The notes beneath the pieces are model-generated. The model searched no databases, was not told the DNA's origin, and saw only the letters and a list, made by a program, of their open reading frames with translations. Positions 15,511-24,374 of a stretch of DNA of 33,501 nucleotides are shown here, one piece after another. The translations under genes and the position numbers were made by a program. How positions within the stretch are numbered: the first letter of the stretch is position 1; every line of letters begins with the position of its first letter. The DNA comes from Bacillota bacterium (GTDB lineage Bacteria; Bacillota; DTU030): assembly GCA_012518435.1 (NCBI GenBank), contig JAAYSG010000038.1, positions 1 through 33,501 of the forward strand, written 5' to 3'.

Positions 15511-16569
15511 ATGGTGGATCTGGATCTATTACGCCGCCTTTCCGAGGGAGCGGGAGTTTCCGGTTCGGAGGGGGAGGTGGCGAAGCTGTTAGTAGAGGTA
15601 CTAAGGCCCTATGCCGATAGTGTCGATAGGGATCGGTTGGGTAATGTGATTGCTTTTAAGGAGGGAGAGGGCCCCACCCCCCGCCCCCGGGTGTTGTTAT
15701 CTGCCCATATGGACGAAATTGGTCTTTTGGTTACCGGCTGGGAGGATGGGGGGTTTTTGCGCTTTAGCACCGTGGGGGGTGTAGACATACGGACCCTATT
15801 GGGGCAGGAAGTCATTGTCCATGGGACACGCATTCTGCCGGGGGTAATCGGGGCCAAACCGCCCCATCTGCAGTCACCTGCTGAAAGAAAGGAAGCCATA
15901 GACGGGGAGAAAATGTATATTGATACTGGTCTTAAGGCTAGGGATGAATTGGAGCGGTTGGTTCCCATTGGTTCCGTTGTGACCATAGCCAGAAAGTTGC
16001 AGGTGCTTGCCCAAGGGCGTGTGGCAGGGAAGGCACTGGATAACAGGGCGGGGGTTATGGTGCTGGTGGGGTGCCTTAAGGAATTAATGGCGGTTAAGCA
16101 TAAGGCTGATGTATATGCAGTGGCAACGGTGCAGGAGGAAGTGGGTATAAGGGGTGCCATCACAAGTTCCCATGGCATTAATCCCGATTTGGGTATTGCA
16201 ATAGATGTCTGTCATGGCGATATGTTGGGTATGGCGGAGGATGAAGGATATCCCCTGGACAAAGGTCCGGCCATTGGTTTTGGCCCCCATGTACACCATC
16301 AGCTCTATAGGGCTCTTAGGGATAGCGCAGAAAGGGTGGGCATCACCTATCAGGTGGAACCTTCCCCGACACCGGCGGGAACCGATGCCTGGGGAATTCA
16401 GATTGCCCGCCGGGGAATTCCAACTGCCCTTATTTCGATTCCCCTCCGCTATATGCATACTTCGGTGGAAACATTGTCCATGCGGGATGTGGCCGAAACC
16501 ATTCGTCTTCTCTTGGCCTTCATCCAGGGCTTGGAATCCGCCTTCGTGGAGGGATTATCGTGCTACTAG
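15511..16569 (+). CDS. M42-family metallo-aminopeptidase (copy 2)
   Basis: This 352-residue M42 peptidase has a complete metal centre: H66 and D68 (AHMDEIG), D177 (ALDNR), E209-E210 (VQEEVG), D232 (IAIDVC) and H316 (RYMHT). GVIGAKPPHL marks the PDZ-like insert. It differs from copy 1 in having a longer CHGDMLGMAEDEGYPLDKGP loop after the fourth ligand and PTPAGTDAWG where the others have a GGGTDGG-type motif, suggesting a different S1 pocket. Two in-frame ATGs exist. The one at 15502 directly abuts GGGAGG, so 15511, nine bases after it, is preferred. The gene ends inside the start region of copy 3 (ten-base overlap), so the two are translationally coupled. Confidence 0.92.
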   Translation: MVDLDLLRRLSEGAGVSGSEGEVAKLLVEVLRPYADSVDRDRLGNVIAFKEGEGPTPRPRVLLSAHMDEIGLLVTGWEDGGFLRFSTVGGVDIRTLLGQEVIVHGTRILPGVIGAKPPHLQSPAERKEAIDGEKMYIDTGLKARDELERLVPIGSVVTIARKLQVLAQGRVAGKALDNRAGVMVLVGCLKELMAVKHKADVYAVATVQEEVGIRGAITSSHGINPDLGIAIDVCHGDMLGMAEDEGYPLDKGPAIGFGPHVHHQLYRALRDSAERVGITYQVEPSPTPAGTDAWGIQIARRGIPTALISIPLRYMHTSVETLSMRDVAETIRLLLAFIQGLESAFVEGLSCY

Positions 16570-17591
16570 AGAGATTATCAACAGCCTTTGGTCCACCGGG
16601 GCAAGAGGATGAGGTGCGGGAAATATTAAGGCAAGAAATAACCCCCCATGTGGACAAAATATGGACCGACGCCCTGGGGAATTTGCTGGCGGAAAAAAGG
16701 GGTTCGGTCCAAGGGGCACCCCGGGTTCTTTTGGCCGCCCACATGGATGAGGTGGCTCTTATGGTAACCCATATTGACAAGAATGGTTACCTACGCTTTA
16801 GGACCATGGGTGGGATAGATCAACGGGTATTGGTTTCCAAGTTGGTTCTGGTGGGCCCCCAAAAAGTACCGGGGGTCATAGGTTCGAAGGCCATACACTT
16901 ATTGACTCCAGAGGAAAGGGAAAAGGCCTTCCATCTCCGGGACCTTTATATAGATATTGGCGCCGGGACCAGGGAAGAGGCGGAGGCCCTGGTGTCAATT
17001 GGTGATGGCGTGGTATTTAATTCTTCTTTTTGCCATCTGGGGGATGGTCGGGTTCGGGGTAAGGCCTTGGATGACCGGGTTGGCTGTTCCGCCCTGGTGG
17101 AGATTTTACAAAGGCGGTATCCAGTAACCCTTGTTGCCGCCTTTACGGTGCAGGAGGAAGTGGGTCTCCGGGGTGGCCGGGTGGTGGCCTTTGGGGAGGA
17201 GATTGATTTGGCCCTTGTTTTGGAGGCAACAACTGCCTTTGATGTGCCGGATTCCAAACCCCACGAAACGGTGACCTGCCTTGGACAGGGTCCAGCTCTG
17301 ACAATCATGGATAGTACCCTAATTGCCGATCCTAATTTATTAACTATTCTAAGGGAAACAGCGCTGGAACAGGGGATTCCCTACCAACTGCGCAGGACCG
17401 GTGGTGGGGGGACGGATGGAGGGGCCATTCACCTTACTGAAGGTGGGGTGCCCACCGCTGTCTTGGCTGTACCATGCCGTTATTTGCATTCTCCGGCTTC
17501 AGTGATAGAATTGAATGACTACAGACATTTGGTGGACCTGACAGATGCCTTCCTAGCGAAATTTATGGAAAGGAGGACCAAATTAGGGTGA
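16560..17591 (+). CDS. M42-family metallo-aminopeptidase (copy 3)
   Basis: This is a 343-residue paralogue. Ligands are H61 and D63 (AHMDEVA, where the sisters have DEIG), D171 (ALDDR), E199-E200 (VQEEVG) and H310 (RYLHS). At the fourth position it has E222 (LVLEAT) instead of the aspartate of the other three copies; glutamate can serve as a ligand there, so activity is still likely. The start is GTG 16560, six bases after GGAGGG. It overlaps the stop of copy 2, and its own TGA shares bases with the GTG of copy 4. Loss of the usual glycine after DEI and the Asp-to-Glu change mark it as the most diverged copy at the metal site. Confidence 0.92.
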   Translation: MLLERLSTAFGPPGQEDEVREILRQEITPHVDKIWTDALGNLLAEKRGSVQGAPRVLLAAHMDEVALMVTHIDKNGYLRFRTMGGIDQRVLVSKLVLVGPQKVPGVIGSKAIHLLTPEEREKAFHLRDLYIDIGAGTREEAEALVSIGDGVVFNSSFCHLGDGRVRGKALDDRVGCSALVEILQRRYPVTLVAAFTVQEEVGLRGGRVVAFGEEIDLALVLEATTAFDVPDSKPHETVTCLGQGPALTIMDSTLIADPNLLTILRETALEQGIPYQLRRTGGGGTDGGAIHLTEGGVPTAVLAVPCRYLHSPASVIELNDYRHLVDLTDAFLAKFMERRTKLG

Positions 17592-18586
17592 AAAATATAC
17601 TGCAGCGGCTCATACAGGCCTTCGGCCCCTCGGGGAGGGAAGAGGAGATCCGTTCAGTTTTGCGGGAGGAGCTGGCCGGCTCAGGTCTGGAGCTTAAAAC
17701 CGATGTCCTGGGAAATTTAATTGCCACAAAGGCTGGCCGGGGTGGCCGCCTTATGATCGCCGCCCATATGGATGAGATCGGCCTTTTGGTAACCCATATT
17801 GATGACAAGGGTTTCCTCCGTTTTACCCCCATTGGTGGCCAAGACCCCAAAAACCTCCTGGGCTCCCGAGTGATTTTTGCCAATGGTATTATGGGCACGA
17901 TCGGGGGGGAAAAAATAAAGGATGCCAAGGAGTTTAAATTAGAAAAACTCTATATTGATATCGGTGCTACTGCTGCAGCAGAGGCTAAGGAATTAGTTGC
18001 AATTGGTTCTATGGCAGTATTTGTTCCCCATTTTACCTGTCAGGGAAACCGTATCATTGGCAAGTCCCTGGATAATAGGGCAGGTTGTGCACTATTACTG
18101 GCGGTCATCAGGGATTTACCCCCTGTAGATTATCAGATTGATTTTGTTTTTTCAGTCCAGGAGGAGGTTGGTCTCCGGGGTGCTAGGACGGCGGCCTATC
18201 ACCTTGAACCTCATCTGGCCTTGGCCGTGGATGTAACCCGGACGGGTGATACTCCTGAATCTGGGCCCATGGCCGTGGAATTGGGCGGGGGGCCGGCCAT
18301 CAAGGTCAAGGACACCTCCCTTATTAGTCATCCCCGTGTTAGGGGATTGTTGGAAAAGGCTGCCAAGGAGAGGGATATTCCCTTTCAATTGGAGGTTCTT
18401 CTCCGGGGAGGTACCGATGCCGGATCCATCCACCTCAGCCGGGCGGGGGTCCCCAGTGGTGTTATTTCCATTCCTACACGCTATGTGCATAGCCCGGCGG
18501 AAATGATAGATTATCGGGATTTAACAAGGGCCGCTACCCTTCTAAGCGCTTTTATGCAACAAGACCAATTGTTTATGGCTCCATAG
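17588..18586 (+). CDS. M42-family metallo-aminopeptidase (copy 4)
   Basis: This is the shortest copy at 332 residues, with intact ligands H60 and D62 (AHMDEIG), D162 (SLDNR), E192-E193 (VQEEVG), D215 (LAVDVT) and H301 (RYVHS). The PDZ-like insert is reduced: the GVIGSKPPHL...ER segment of the sisters is replaced by IMGTIGGEKIKDAKEFKL, which accounts for the lower length. In TET peptidases this insert helps dimerisation and channel formation, so the oligomer or hetero-oligomer could differ. Start GTG 17588 overlaps the TGA of copy 3 (GTGA), with AAGGAGG 11 bases upstream. It is the last gene of the M42 run; 135 bases separate it from the EF-G-like gene. Confidence 0.92.
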   Translation: MKNILQRLIQAFGPSGREEEIRSVLREELAGSGLELKTDVLGNLIATKAGRGGRLMIAAHMDEIGLLVTHIDDKGFLRFTPIGGQDPKNLLGSRVIFANGIMGTIGGEKIKDAKEFKLEKLYIDIGATAAAEAKELVAIGSMAVFVPHFTCQGNRIIGKSLDNRAGCALLLAVIRDLPPVDYQIDFVFSVQEEVGLRGARTAAYHLEPHLALAVDVTRTGDTPESGPMAVELGGGPAIKVKDTSLISHPRVRGLLEKAAKERDIPFQLEVLLRGGTDAGSIHLSRAGVPSGVISIPTRYVHSPAEMIDYRDLTRAATLLSAFMQQDQLFMAP

Positions 18587-18721
18587 GCTATGGCTAACTA
18601 TTTTTGTGGCAGTCCCCATTTTCCTCATTGCTTTTTCTCCAAAGAAAGGAAGGACACTGTCCGGAGGCGAATATCAATCCTGGGGGATGCCAAAAATGAA
18701 ATAGAACAAGGGGGAGATTTT

Positions 18722-20809
18722 ATGAAGGAGTATGGGATCAAGCAATTGCGGAATGTGGGCCTGATATCCCACGGTGGTGCTGGAAAAACCACATTAACAG
18801 AGGCCCTGCTTTTTAACTCTGGTGCCACAGAACGCCTGGGTCGCGTGGATGATGGCTCTTCGGTAATTGATTATGATCCAGATGAAATAAAAAGGAAAAT
18901 TACCATTAATGCTAGCCTGGCCCCATGCCAGTGGCAGGGCAATAAAATTAATATCATCGACACACCGGGATATGCGGATTTTGTTGGTGATGTCAAAGGT
19001 TCGCTACGGGTGGTGGATGGGGCGATCGTGGTTGTTTGTGCTGTATCTGGTGTTGAGGTGCAGACGGAAAAGGTATGGCATTATGCGGATAAATATAATC
19101 TGCCCCGCCTTGTCTTTGTAAATAAATTAGACAGGGAGAATGCAAATTTTGCCAAGGCCCTGGGCCAGGTGCAGGAACAGTTATCGGCAAAAGCCGTTGC
19201 TTTGCATATCCCCCTGGGTAGTGAGGATGATTTTCGGGGCCTTATTGATCTGGTGAATATGCAGGCCCTCATTTATACCACTGGGAAGGGCAAGGATTTT
19301 TCAATTGCTGAAATCCCGGCAGAATATAAGGATGAGGCAGAGGAGTACCGGGAGAAGCTAATTGAGGCCATAGCGGAAACCGATGATGAATTGGTTATGA
19401 AGTATTTGGAAGGGGAATCTTTTACCACTGAGGAGATAAAGGCTGGTCTGCGGGCAGGCACCCTGGACCACAGCATTGTTCCTGTCCTCTGTGGCTCTGC
19501 CTTGGCCAACATTGGCATACAACCACTATTGGACACCATTGTGGCCTGTTTGCCTTCCCCCGGGGATGTTGATACAGTTACTGGCCGTGATGTGGGCACG
19601 GAGGATGAAGTGGAAGTTGAATTGAGTAAAGATGGCCCCCTGGCGGCCTTGGTTTTTAAGACCATGGCAGATCCCTTTGTTGGTAAGCTAACTTACTTCC
19701 GGGTTTATTCCGGGGTGTTTAATTCCGATAGCCAGGTTTATAATGTCAGTAAGGAAAGGATGGAGCGGGTGGGACAGTTATTTGTCCCCCGCGGCAAGGA
19801 GCAAGTTGCAGTAAAGCATATATCCGCTGGCGATATAGGGGCGGTGGCCAGGCTCCAGGAAACTGGAACGGGAGACACCCTTGGCCATCGGGATAAGCCG
19901 ATATTGCTAAACCCCATCGAGTTCCCCCAGCCTTCTTACTCAGTAGCCCTATTTGCCAAATCCAAGGGGGATGAGGATAAGCTAAGTACCGGGCTGGGAA
20001 GGCTAATGGAGGAGGACCCGACCCTGCAAACAGCCCAAAATACCGAAACCAGGGAACTCATCCTTTCGGGCATGGGTGATGTCCACCTTGGCGTAACCTT
20101 GGAACGCTTGAAGAGGAAATTTGGTGTAGAGGTGGAAACGAAGGAGCCCAAGATACCATTTAGGGAAACTATCCGCAAGGCCGTAAAGGTTGAGGGGAGG
20201 CATAAGAAGCAAACAGGTGGCCACGGACAATATGGACATGTCTTTATCGAGATGGAACCCTTGGCAGAAGGGGAAGGATTTGTCTTTGAGGAAAGTATTT
20301 TCGGTGGTTCTGTGCCCAGGCAATATATACCCGCGGTGGAAAAGGGTATTAGGGAAGCCATGGAGGAAGGAATTTTAGCTGGGTATCCGGTGGTTGATTT
20401 CAAAGTTAACCTCTATGATGGTTCCTATCACACCGTTGACTCCTCGGAAATGGCCTTTAAAATTGCGGCTATACAGGCTTTCCGCAAGGCCATGGAGGAG
20501 GCCCAACCGGTATTGTTGGAACCCATAATGAATCTGGAAGTACTAGTGCCCGAGGCTTACATGGGAGACGTAATAGGTGATCTAAACTCCAAAAGGGGAA
20601 GGATCTTGGGGATGGAACCTAGGGGTGGAGAACAGTTGGTAAAGGCCCAGGCGCCCCTAACGGAATTGGCTAAATATGCCATTGATTTAAGGTCTCTCAC
20701 CCAGGGTCGGGGAAGTTTCAAGATGTCCTTTGACCATTACGAGGAAGTACCGGCCCGAACCGCCGAGGAGATCATCGCCCAAGCCCAGAAGGAAAAGGAA
20801 GGGGAATAG
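18722..20809 (+). CDS. Elongation factor G-like GTPase (EF-G-2 subfamily)
   Basis: This is a 695-residue, five-domain translational GTPase with the overall length of EF-G. G1 reads SHGGAGKTTL (residues 16-25), G3 reads DTPGY (80-84) and G4 reads NKLD (134-137). Canonical EF-G has DTPGH, with the histidine that activates water for GTP hydrolysis. The tyrosine here is the mark of the EF-G-2-like group (for example Thermus thermophilus EF-G-2). It is therefore probably not the main translocase but a paralogue of less certain role in ribosome function. Domain IV is present (GGHGQYGHVFIEMEP) with C-terminal domain V (GEQLVKAQAPLTELAKYA). ATG 18722 has GGGGGAG upstream; the open extension back to 18590 shows no homology. 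surE follows 25 bases later. Confidence 0.9.
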   Translation: MKEYGIKQLRNVGLISHGGAGKTTLTEALLFNSGATERLGRVDDGSSVIDYDPDEIKRKITINASLAPCQWQGNKINIIDTPGYADFVGDVKGSLRVVDGAIVVVCAVSGVEVQTEKVWHYADKYNLPRLVFVNKLDRENANFAKALGQVQEQLSAKAVALHIPLGSEDDFRGLIDLVNMQALIYTTGKGKDFSIAEIPAEYKDEAEEYREKLIEAIAETDDELVMKYLEGESFTTEEIKAGLRAGTLDHSIVPVLCGSALANIGIQPLLDTIVACLPSPGDVDTVTGRDVGTEDEVEVELSKDGPLAALVFKTMADPFVGKLTYFRVYSGVFNSDSQVYNVSKERMERVGQLFVPRGKEQVAVKHISAGDIGAVARLQETGTGDTLGHRDKPILLNPIEFPQPSYSVALFAKSKGDEDKLSTGLGRLMEEDPTLQTAQNTETRELILSGMGDVHLGVTLERLKRKFGVEVETKEPKIPFRETIRKAVKVEGRHKKQTGGHGQYGHVFIEMEPLAEGEGFVFEESIFGGSVPRQYIPAVEKGIREAMEEGILAGYPVVDFKVNLYDGSYHTVDSSEMAFKIAAIQAFRKAMEEAQPVLLEPIMNLEVLVPEAYMGDVIGDLNSKRGRILGMEPRGGEQLVKAQAPLTELAKYAIDLRSLTQGRGSFKMSFDHYEEVPARTAEEIIAQAQKEKEGE

Positions 20810-20834
20810 GGTCAAAGGGTGGAGGTAATGTATT

Positions 20835-21602
20835 GTGCACATTTTGTTAACCAATGATGACGGTATTGACGCCCCGGGAATAATCAGCCTTGTTAATGTA
20901 CTAACTCCCATTGCTAAGGTAACCGTTGTGGCGCCCGATCGGGAGCGCAGTGCCAGCGGCCATGCCATTACCTTCCACAAACCTCTTCGGGTGGAGGAAG
21001 TTCGGCTAAATGCGGAGGGAGGAGGGAAGGGTTGGGCAGTTAATGGGACGCCCAGTGATTGTGTTAAACTTGCTGTAAAAGCCCTCCTTTCCCACCCCCC
21101 CGATCTGATTGTCTCTGGGATAAATAGGGGGCCCAATTTGGGCACTGATGTTTTATACTCCGGAACGGTGTCGGCGGCTATTGAGGGTATTTTGTTTGGT
21201 ATTACATCCATTGCCGTTTCCCTGGCAACCTTTACCGAAGGCTCCTTTGCAACTGCTGCCCAGGTTACCAAAACCCTGATCGGACAAATATGGGATAGGT
21301 CCCTCCCCCCCCACACCTTACTAAATGTCAACATTCCCCCGCTACCACGACACAAACTTCGGGGTATAAGGGTGGCACGCCTTGGATTTCGGGAGTATAA
21401 AAATATTTTTGAAGAAAGGCGTGATCCCCGGGGAAGGGTTTACTATTGGCTGGGGGGCCAAGTGGTGGATTGTGCCAAGGAATCGGAGGATATTGATATT
21501 GGGGCGGTTAAAAAGGGATATGTTTCTGTAACCCCGGTTCATTTTGATCTAACAAACTATGCACTTCTGAAGGAAGTAAAAACCTGGGGATTGTCTCTTT
21601 AG
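20835..21602 (+). CDS. surE: 5'/3'-nucleotidase SurE
   Basis: SurE is a metal-dependent survival-protein family phosphatase that dephosphorylates nucleoside 5'- and 3'-monophosphates and some short polyphosphates in the cytoplasm. The 255-residue product begins MHILLTNDDGIDAPG, with metal ligands D8 and D9. It carries the conserved VVAPDRERSASGHA and VSGINRGPNLGTDVLYSGTV (metal-binding Ser/Asn region). Start GTG 20835 lies nine bases after GGTGGAGG; an ATG at 20828 is out of frame. It follows the EF-G-like gene closely and precedes mtnA, so it sits in a nucleoside-salvage neighbourhood. Confidence 0.96.
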   Translation: MHILLTNDDGIDAPGIISLVNVLTPIAKVTVVAPDRERSASGHAITFHKPLRVEEVRLNAEGGGKGWAVNGTPSDCVKLAVKALLSHPPDLIVSGINRGPNLGTDVLYSGTVSAAIEGILFGITSIAVSLATFTEGSFATAAQVTKTLIGQIWDRSLPPHTLLNVNIPPLPRHKLRGIRVARLGFREYKNIFEERRDPRGRVYYWLGGQVVDCAKESEDIDIGAVKKGYVSVTPVHFDLTNYALLKEVKTWGLSL

Positions 21603-21693
21603 AGTCACAGCGCAAATATTGCCCATTTCGGGCTGGTATTGCTGTCCATTTCGATGTATAATGGCTAGTATCGTCACAAAGGGGGAGAAGGGT

Positions 21694-22740
21694 GTGCAGC
21701 CCATCTGGTGGGAAGAGGGAAAGGTTGTTCTTATTGATCAAAGTAAACTCCCCCACCGGCAAGAAAACATTACTTGCTCCACCTATCAAGAAGTGGGGGA
21801 TGCAATTAGGGAAATGCGGGTACGGGGAGCCCCGGCCATCGGGGTGGCGGCTGCTTTTGGCTTTGTTTTGGCTGCCAGGGAATATGAAAATTTACCCGCA
21901 GGGTTGTTTTCCCAAAAGCTAAGGAAGGTTGCCACCTTTTTATCTGCCACGCGGCCGACGGCGGTTAACCTTTTCTGGGCCCTAAGAAAAATGCAGATGG
22001 TTGTTGCCGAATATATCGGGGATGACCCGCATATAATTACTAATGAATTGGAAAAAGCTGCCTTGAAGTTGGCAGAGGAAGATAGGGACAACAATCGCCG
22101 AATTGGCGAGTTGGGACTTTCATTGGTCTGTCCCAATGCACGCATTCTTACCCATTGCAATGCTGGGGCCCTGGCTACGGCGGGATATGGGACGGCCTTG
22201 GGGGTTATTAGGGCAGCCCAGGGTGCCGGCAGGCTAGAGCGGGTTTATGTGGATGAAACAAGGCCCCTTTTGCAGGGTGCCCGTCTAACTGCCTATGAAC
22301 TAGTGAAAGAAGGTATTCCCGTTACCCTAATCACGGACAATATGGCGGGCTATGTTTTACAACAGGGTATGGTGGACTTGGTCATGGTAGGGGCAGACCG
22401 GATTGCGGCCAATGGTGATGTGGCCAACAAGATCGGTACCTATAGTTTGGCGGTTTTGGCCTGGGTAAATAATATCCCGTTTTATGTGGTTGCCCCTACA
22501 TCATCCTTTGATTTTCAACTTGCCACCGGTGCCCATATTCCCATTGAGGAAAGGGAGGCCCATGAGGTAACACATTTTTTAGGCCAATCCACTGCCCCCG
22601 CAGGGGTGGATGTCTTTAATCCCTCCTTTGATATTACCCAAGCCGAATATATAACGGCTATTATAACTGAAGTGGGAATATTGGCGCCGCCCCTCAAGGT
22701 GGGGATTGAAAAATTAGGCGAGGTGGTCGCTGGGGAATAA
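21694..22740 (+). CDS. mtnA: S-methyl-5-thioribose-1-phosphate isomerase
   Basis: MtnA isomerises 5-methylthioribose-1-phosphate to methylthioribulose-1-phosphate in the methionine/methylthioadenosine salvage route. It is an eIF2B-fold protein. The 348-residue product contains VRGAPAIGVAAA, C155 in THCNAGALATAGYGTALG and D235 in VGADRIAANGD. These correspond with a constant offset of five to Bacillus C160 and D240, the catalytic residues. The start is GTG 21694, about seven bases after GGGGGAG and matching the family N-terminus. The in-frame ATG at 21661 coincides with a TATAAT (21657-21662) that may be a promoter -10, which also argues against it. Neighbouring mtaD, 33 bases downstream, acts on the same metabolite family. 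Confidence 0.95.
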   Translation: MQPIWWEEGKVVLIDQSKLPHRQENITCSTYQEVGDAIREMRVRGAPAIGVAAAFGFVLAAREYENLPAGLFSQKLRKVATFLSATRPTAVNLFWALRKMQMVVAEYIGDDPHIITNELEKAALKLAEEDRDNNRRIGELGLSLVCPNARILTHCNAGALATAGYGTALGVIRAAQGAGRLERVYVDETRPLLQGARLTAYELVKEGIPVTLITDNMAGYVLQQGMVDLVMVGADRIAANGDVANKIGTYSLAVLAWVNNIPFYVVAPTSSFDFQLATGAHIPIEEREAHEVTHFLGQSTAPAGVDVFNPSFDITQAEYITAIITEVGILAPPLKVGIEKLGEVVAGE

Positions 22741-22773
22741 GGAGGACGGCTGGAAAGTGGAGGAGGGGTTAGG

Positions 22774-24078
22774 ATGTCGAACCTATTGCTTACGGGGGGG
22801 ACTGTGATCCCCGTCACTGGGGATGGACGCATATATGATCCGGGTGAAGTAGCCATTGGGGGTAGCGAAATATTATCTGTGGGACCCCCGGGGGATGCCC
22901 AGGCCCGGGGCTGGCAGCCTGATCGCGTGATTAGGGCGGAGGGGAAATTGGTCTTGCCCGGTTTTATCAATAGTCATACCCATGCTGCCATGAGCCTTTT
23001 CCGGGGGTATGGAGACGACCTGCCCTTGCAGGAATGGCTAGAAGAAAAGATCTGGCCCATGGAGGAAAAACTAACAGCCGATGCTGTCTATTGGGGAACA
23101 ATGCTAGCCATTGCAGAAATGCTCCGCTGTGGTGTTACAACCTTTGCTGATATGTACTTTTTCCCCGAGGCCATCGCCCAGGCGGTAACGGAAACTGGGA
23201 TTAGGGCCTCCATAGCACCGGGTTTGGTGGGGACTCGCTCTGACTCCGCCGCCAACTTGAGGAGTGCCATCCGGTTTTGCAGCGAATGGGATGGTGGCGC
23301 CTCTGGCCGGATTACCACCATGTTGGGTCCCCATGCCCCCTATACCTGTCCACCGGATTTTTTGCAAGCGGTGCTGACGGCGGCCCGGGAGTTGGAAGTT
23401 GGTATTCATATCCATTTGGCGGAGACCAGGGTAGAGGTAAAGAATATAGGGGAAAAGTACGGCCTAAGCCCAATTGCCTACCTATTTGCCCAAAACTGTG
23501 AGGATATACACATACTGGCTGCCCATTGTGTGCATGTGGATGGGCCTGATATAGATATGTTGGCCGCTGGCAAGGTCCATGTGTCCCACAACCCAGGTAG
23601 TAATTTAAAATTGGCCAGTGGGATAGCCCCTCTCCCCCAATTACTGGAGAAGGGGGTACCTGTGGCCCTGGGTACTGATGGGGCCAGCAGTAATAATAAT
23701 TTGGATCTGCTGGAGGAAGCGCGCCTGGCTGCCCTTATTCATAAGGGCTACACAGGGCGGCCCACCGTGGTAGCAGCCCAAAAGGCGCTGGAGATGGCCA
23801 CCATCGAGGGTGCTGCTGCCCTAAAATTAGCGGGGCAGTGTGGATGCTTGCAGCCGGGATTGAAGGCTGATGTGATTTTGCTGAACAGGGAGCAGCCCCA
23901 CATGTATCCAAAGGTTAATCCTCTTTCGGGATTGATATATAGTGCCAGAAGCAGTGATGTGGAACTGGTAATAGTTAATGGAGAAATTGTGCTGGAAAAT
24001 GGGCAGTACTGTACCTTGGACCTGGAGAAGGTTATGTATATGGCGGAAAGAACATCCAAAGAACTATTGGGCTTATGA
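22774..24078 (+). CDS. mtaD: 5-methylthioadenosine/S-adenosylhomocysteine deaminase
   Basis: This is a 434-residue amidohydrolase-superfamily deaminase. Metal ligands are visible as H68 and H70 in NSHTHAAMSLFRG, the histidine of IHLAET, ILAAHCVHV and the aspartate in LGTDGASSNNNLDL; the last motif is typical of MtaD/SsnA-like deaminases. It deaminates S-adenosylhomocysteine, methylthioadenosine or related adenosines to the inosine forms in the cytoplasm. ATG 22774 follows GGAGGAGGGGTTAGG. It shares an operon with mtnA. Together they suggest a methylthioadenosine route in which deamination comes first, followed by phosphorolysis and isomerisation. The phosphorylase is not in the window. Exact substrate choice (adenosine, SAH or MTA) is not readable from sequence. 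Confidence 0.93.
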   Translation: MSNLLLTGGTVIPVTGDGRIYDPGEVAIGGSEILSVGPPGDAQARGWQPDRVIRAEGKLVLPGFINSHTHAAMSLFRGYGDDLPLQEWLEEKIWPMEEKLTADAVYWGTMLAIAEMLRCGVTTFADMYFFPEAIAQAVTETGIRASIAPGLVGTRSDSAANLRSAIRFCSEWDGGASGRITTMLGPHAPYTCPPDFLQAVLTAARELEVGIHIHLAETRVEVKNIGEKYGLSPIAYLFAQNCEDIHILAAHCVHVDGPDIDMLAAGKVHVSHNPGSNLKLASGIAPLPQLLEKGVPVALGTDGASSNNNLDLLEEARLAALIHKGYTGRPTVVAAQKALEMATIEGAAALKLAGQCGCLQPGLKADVILLNREQPHMYPKVNPLSGLIYSARSSDVELVIVNGEIVLENGQYCTLDLEKVMYMAERTSKELLGL

Positions 24079-24164
24079 GGAAAGGGAAGCAAGTATCTGA
24101 TCCATTTCCCCGGGGGACAACTTGCGGTTTAAATTAATGCCAGGCCCGGAATTGTGGACCCTCC

Positions 24165-24207
24165 CTTGTACCTACAAGTACGTACCACCTAATAAATTAT
24201 CGTGGTA
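24165..24207 (+). promoter_or_regulatory. Inverted repeats in the 296-base mtaD / C26-peptidase spacer
   Basis: Two inverted repeats lie side by side: CTTGTA-CC-TACAAG (24165-24178, perfect) and TACCAC-N13-GTGGTA (24183-24188 and 24202-24207). They could be regulator-binding sites upstream of the amidotransferase gene. A weak promoter candidate, TTGCAA (24319-24324) with TTAATA 18 bases later, precedes that gene. No reading frame or RNA gene is seen in 24079-24374, and no convincing terminator after mtaD. Confidence 0.3.
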
Positions 24208-24374
24208 AATTGCTCCAACGATACCCAGGATACTTACTTTGCCTCATTTTGCTGAATTATTTCCCATGGGCGGCAGGATATTGGAATTCTATAACGAATA
24301 GTAGTAATGTAATGAGTTTTGCAAATTAACCCTCTCATAACATTAATAATAATCGAACTACGGAGGTGTCAACA

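Noticed and set aside
18590-18721. 44-codon N-terminal extension of the EF-G-like protein
   Set aside because: No homology to EF-G N-termini; the ATG at 18722 has a good ribosome site and the family sequence starts there.
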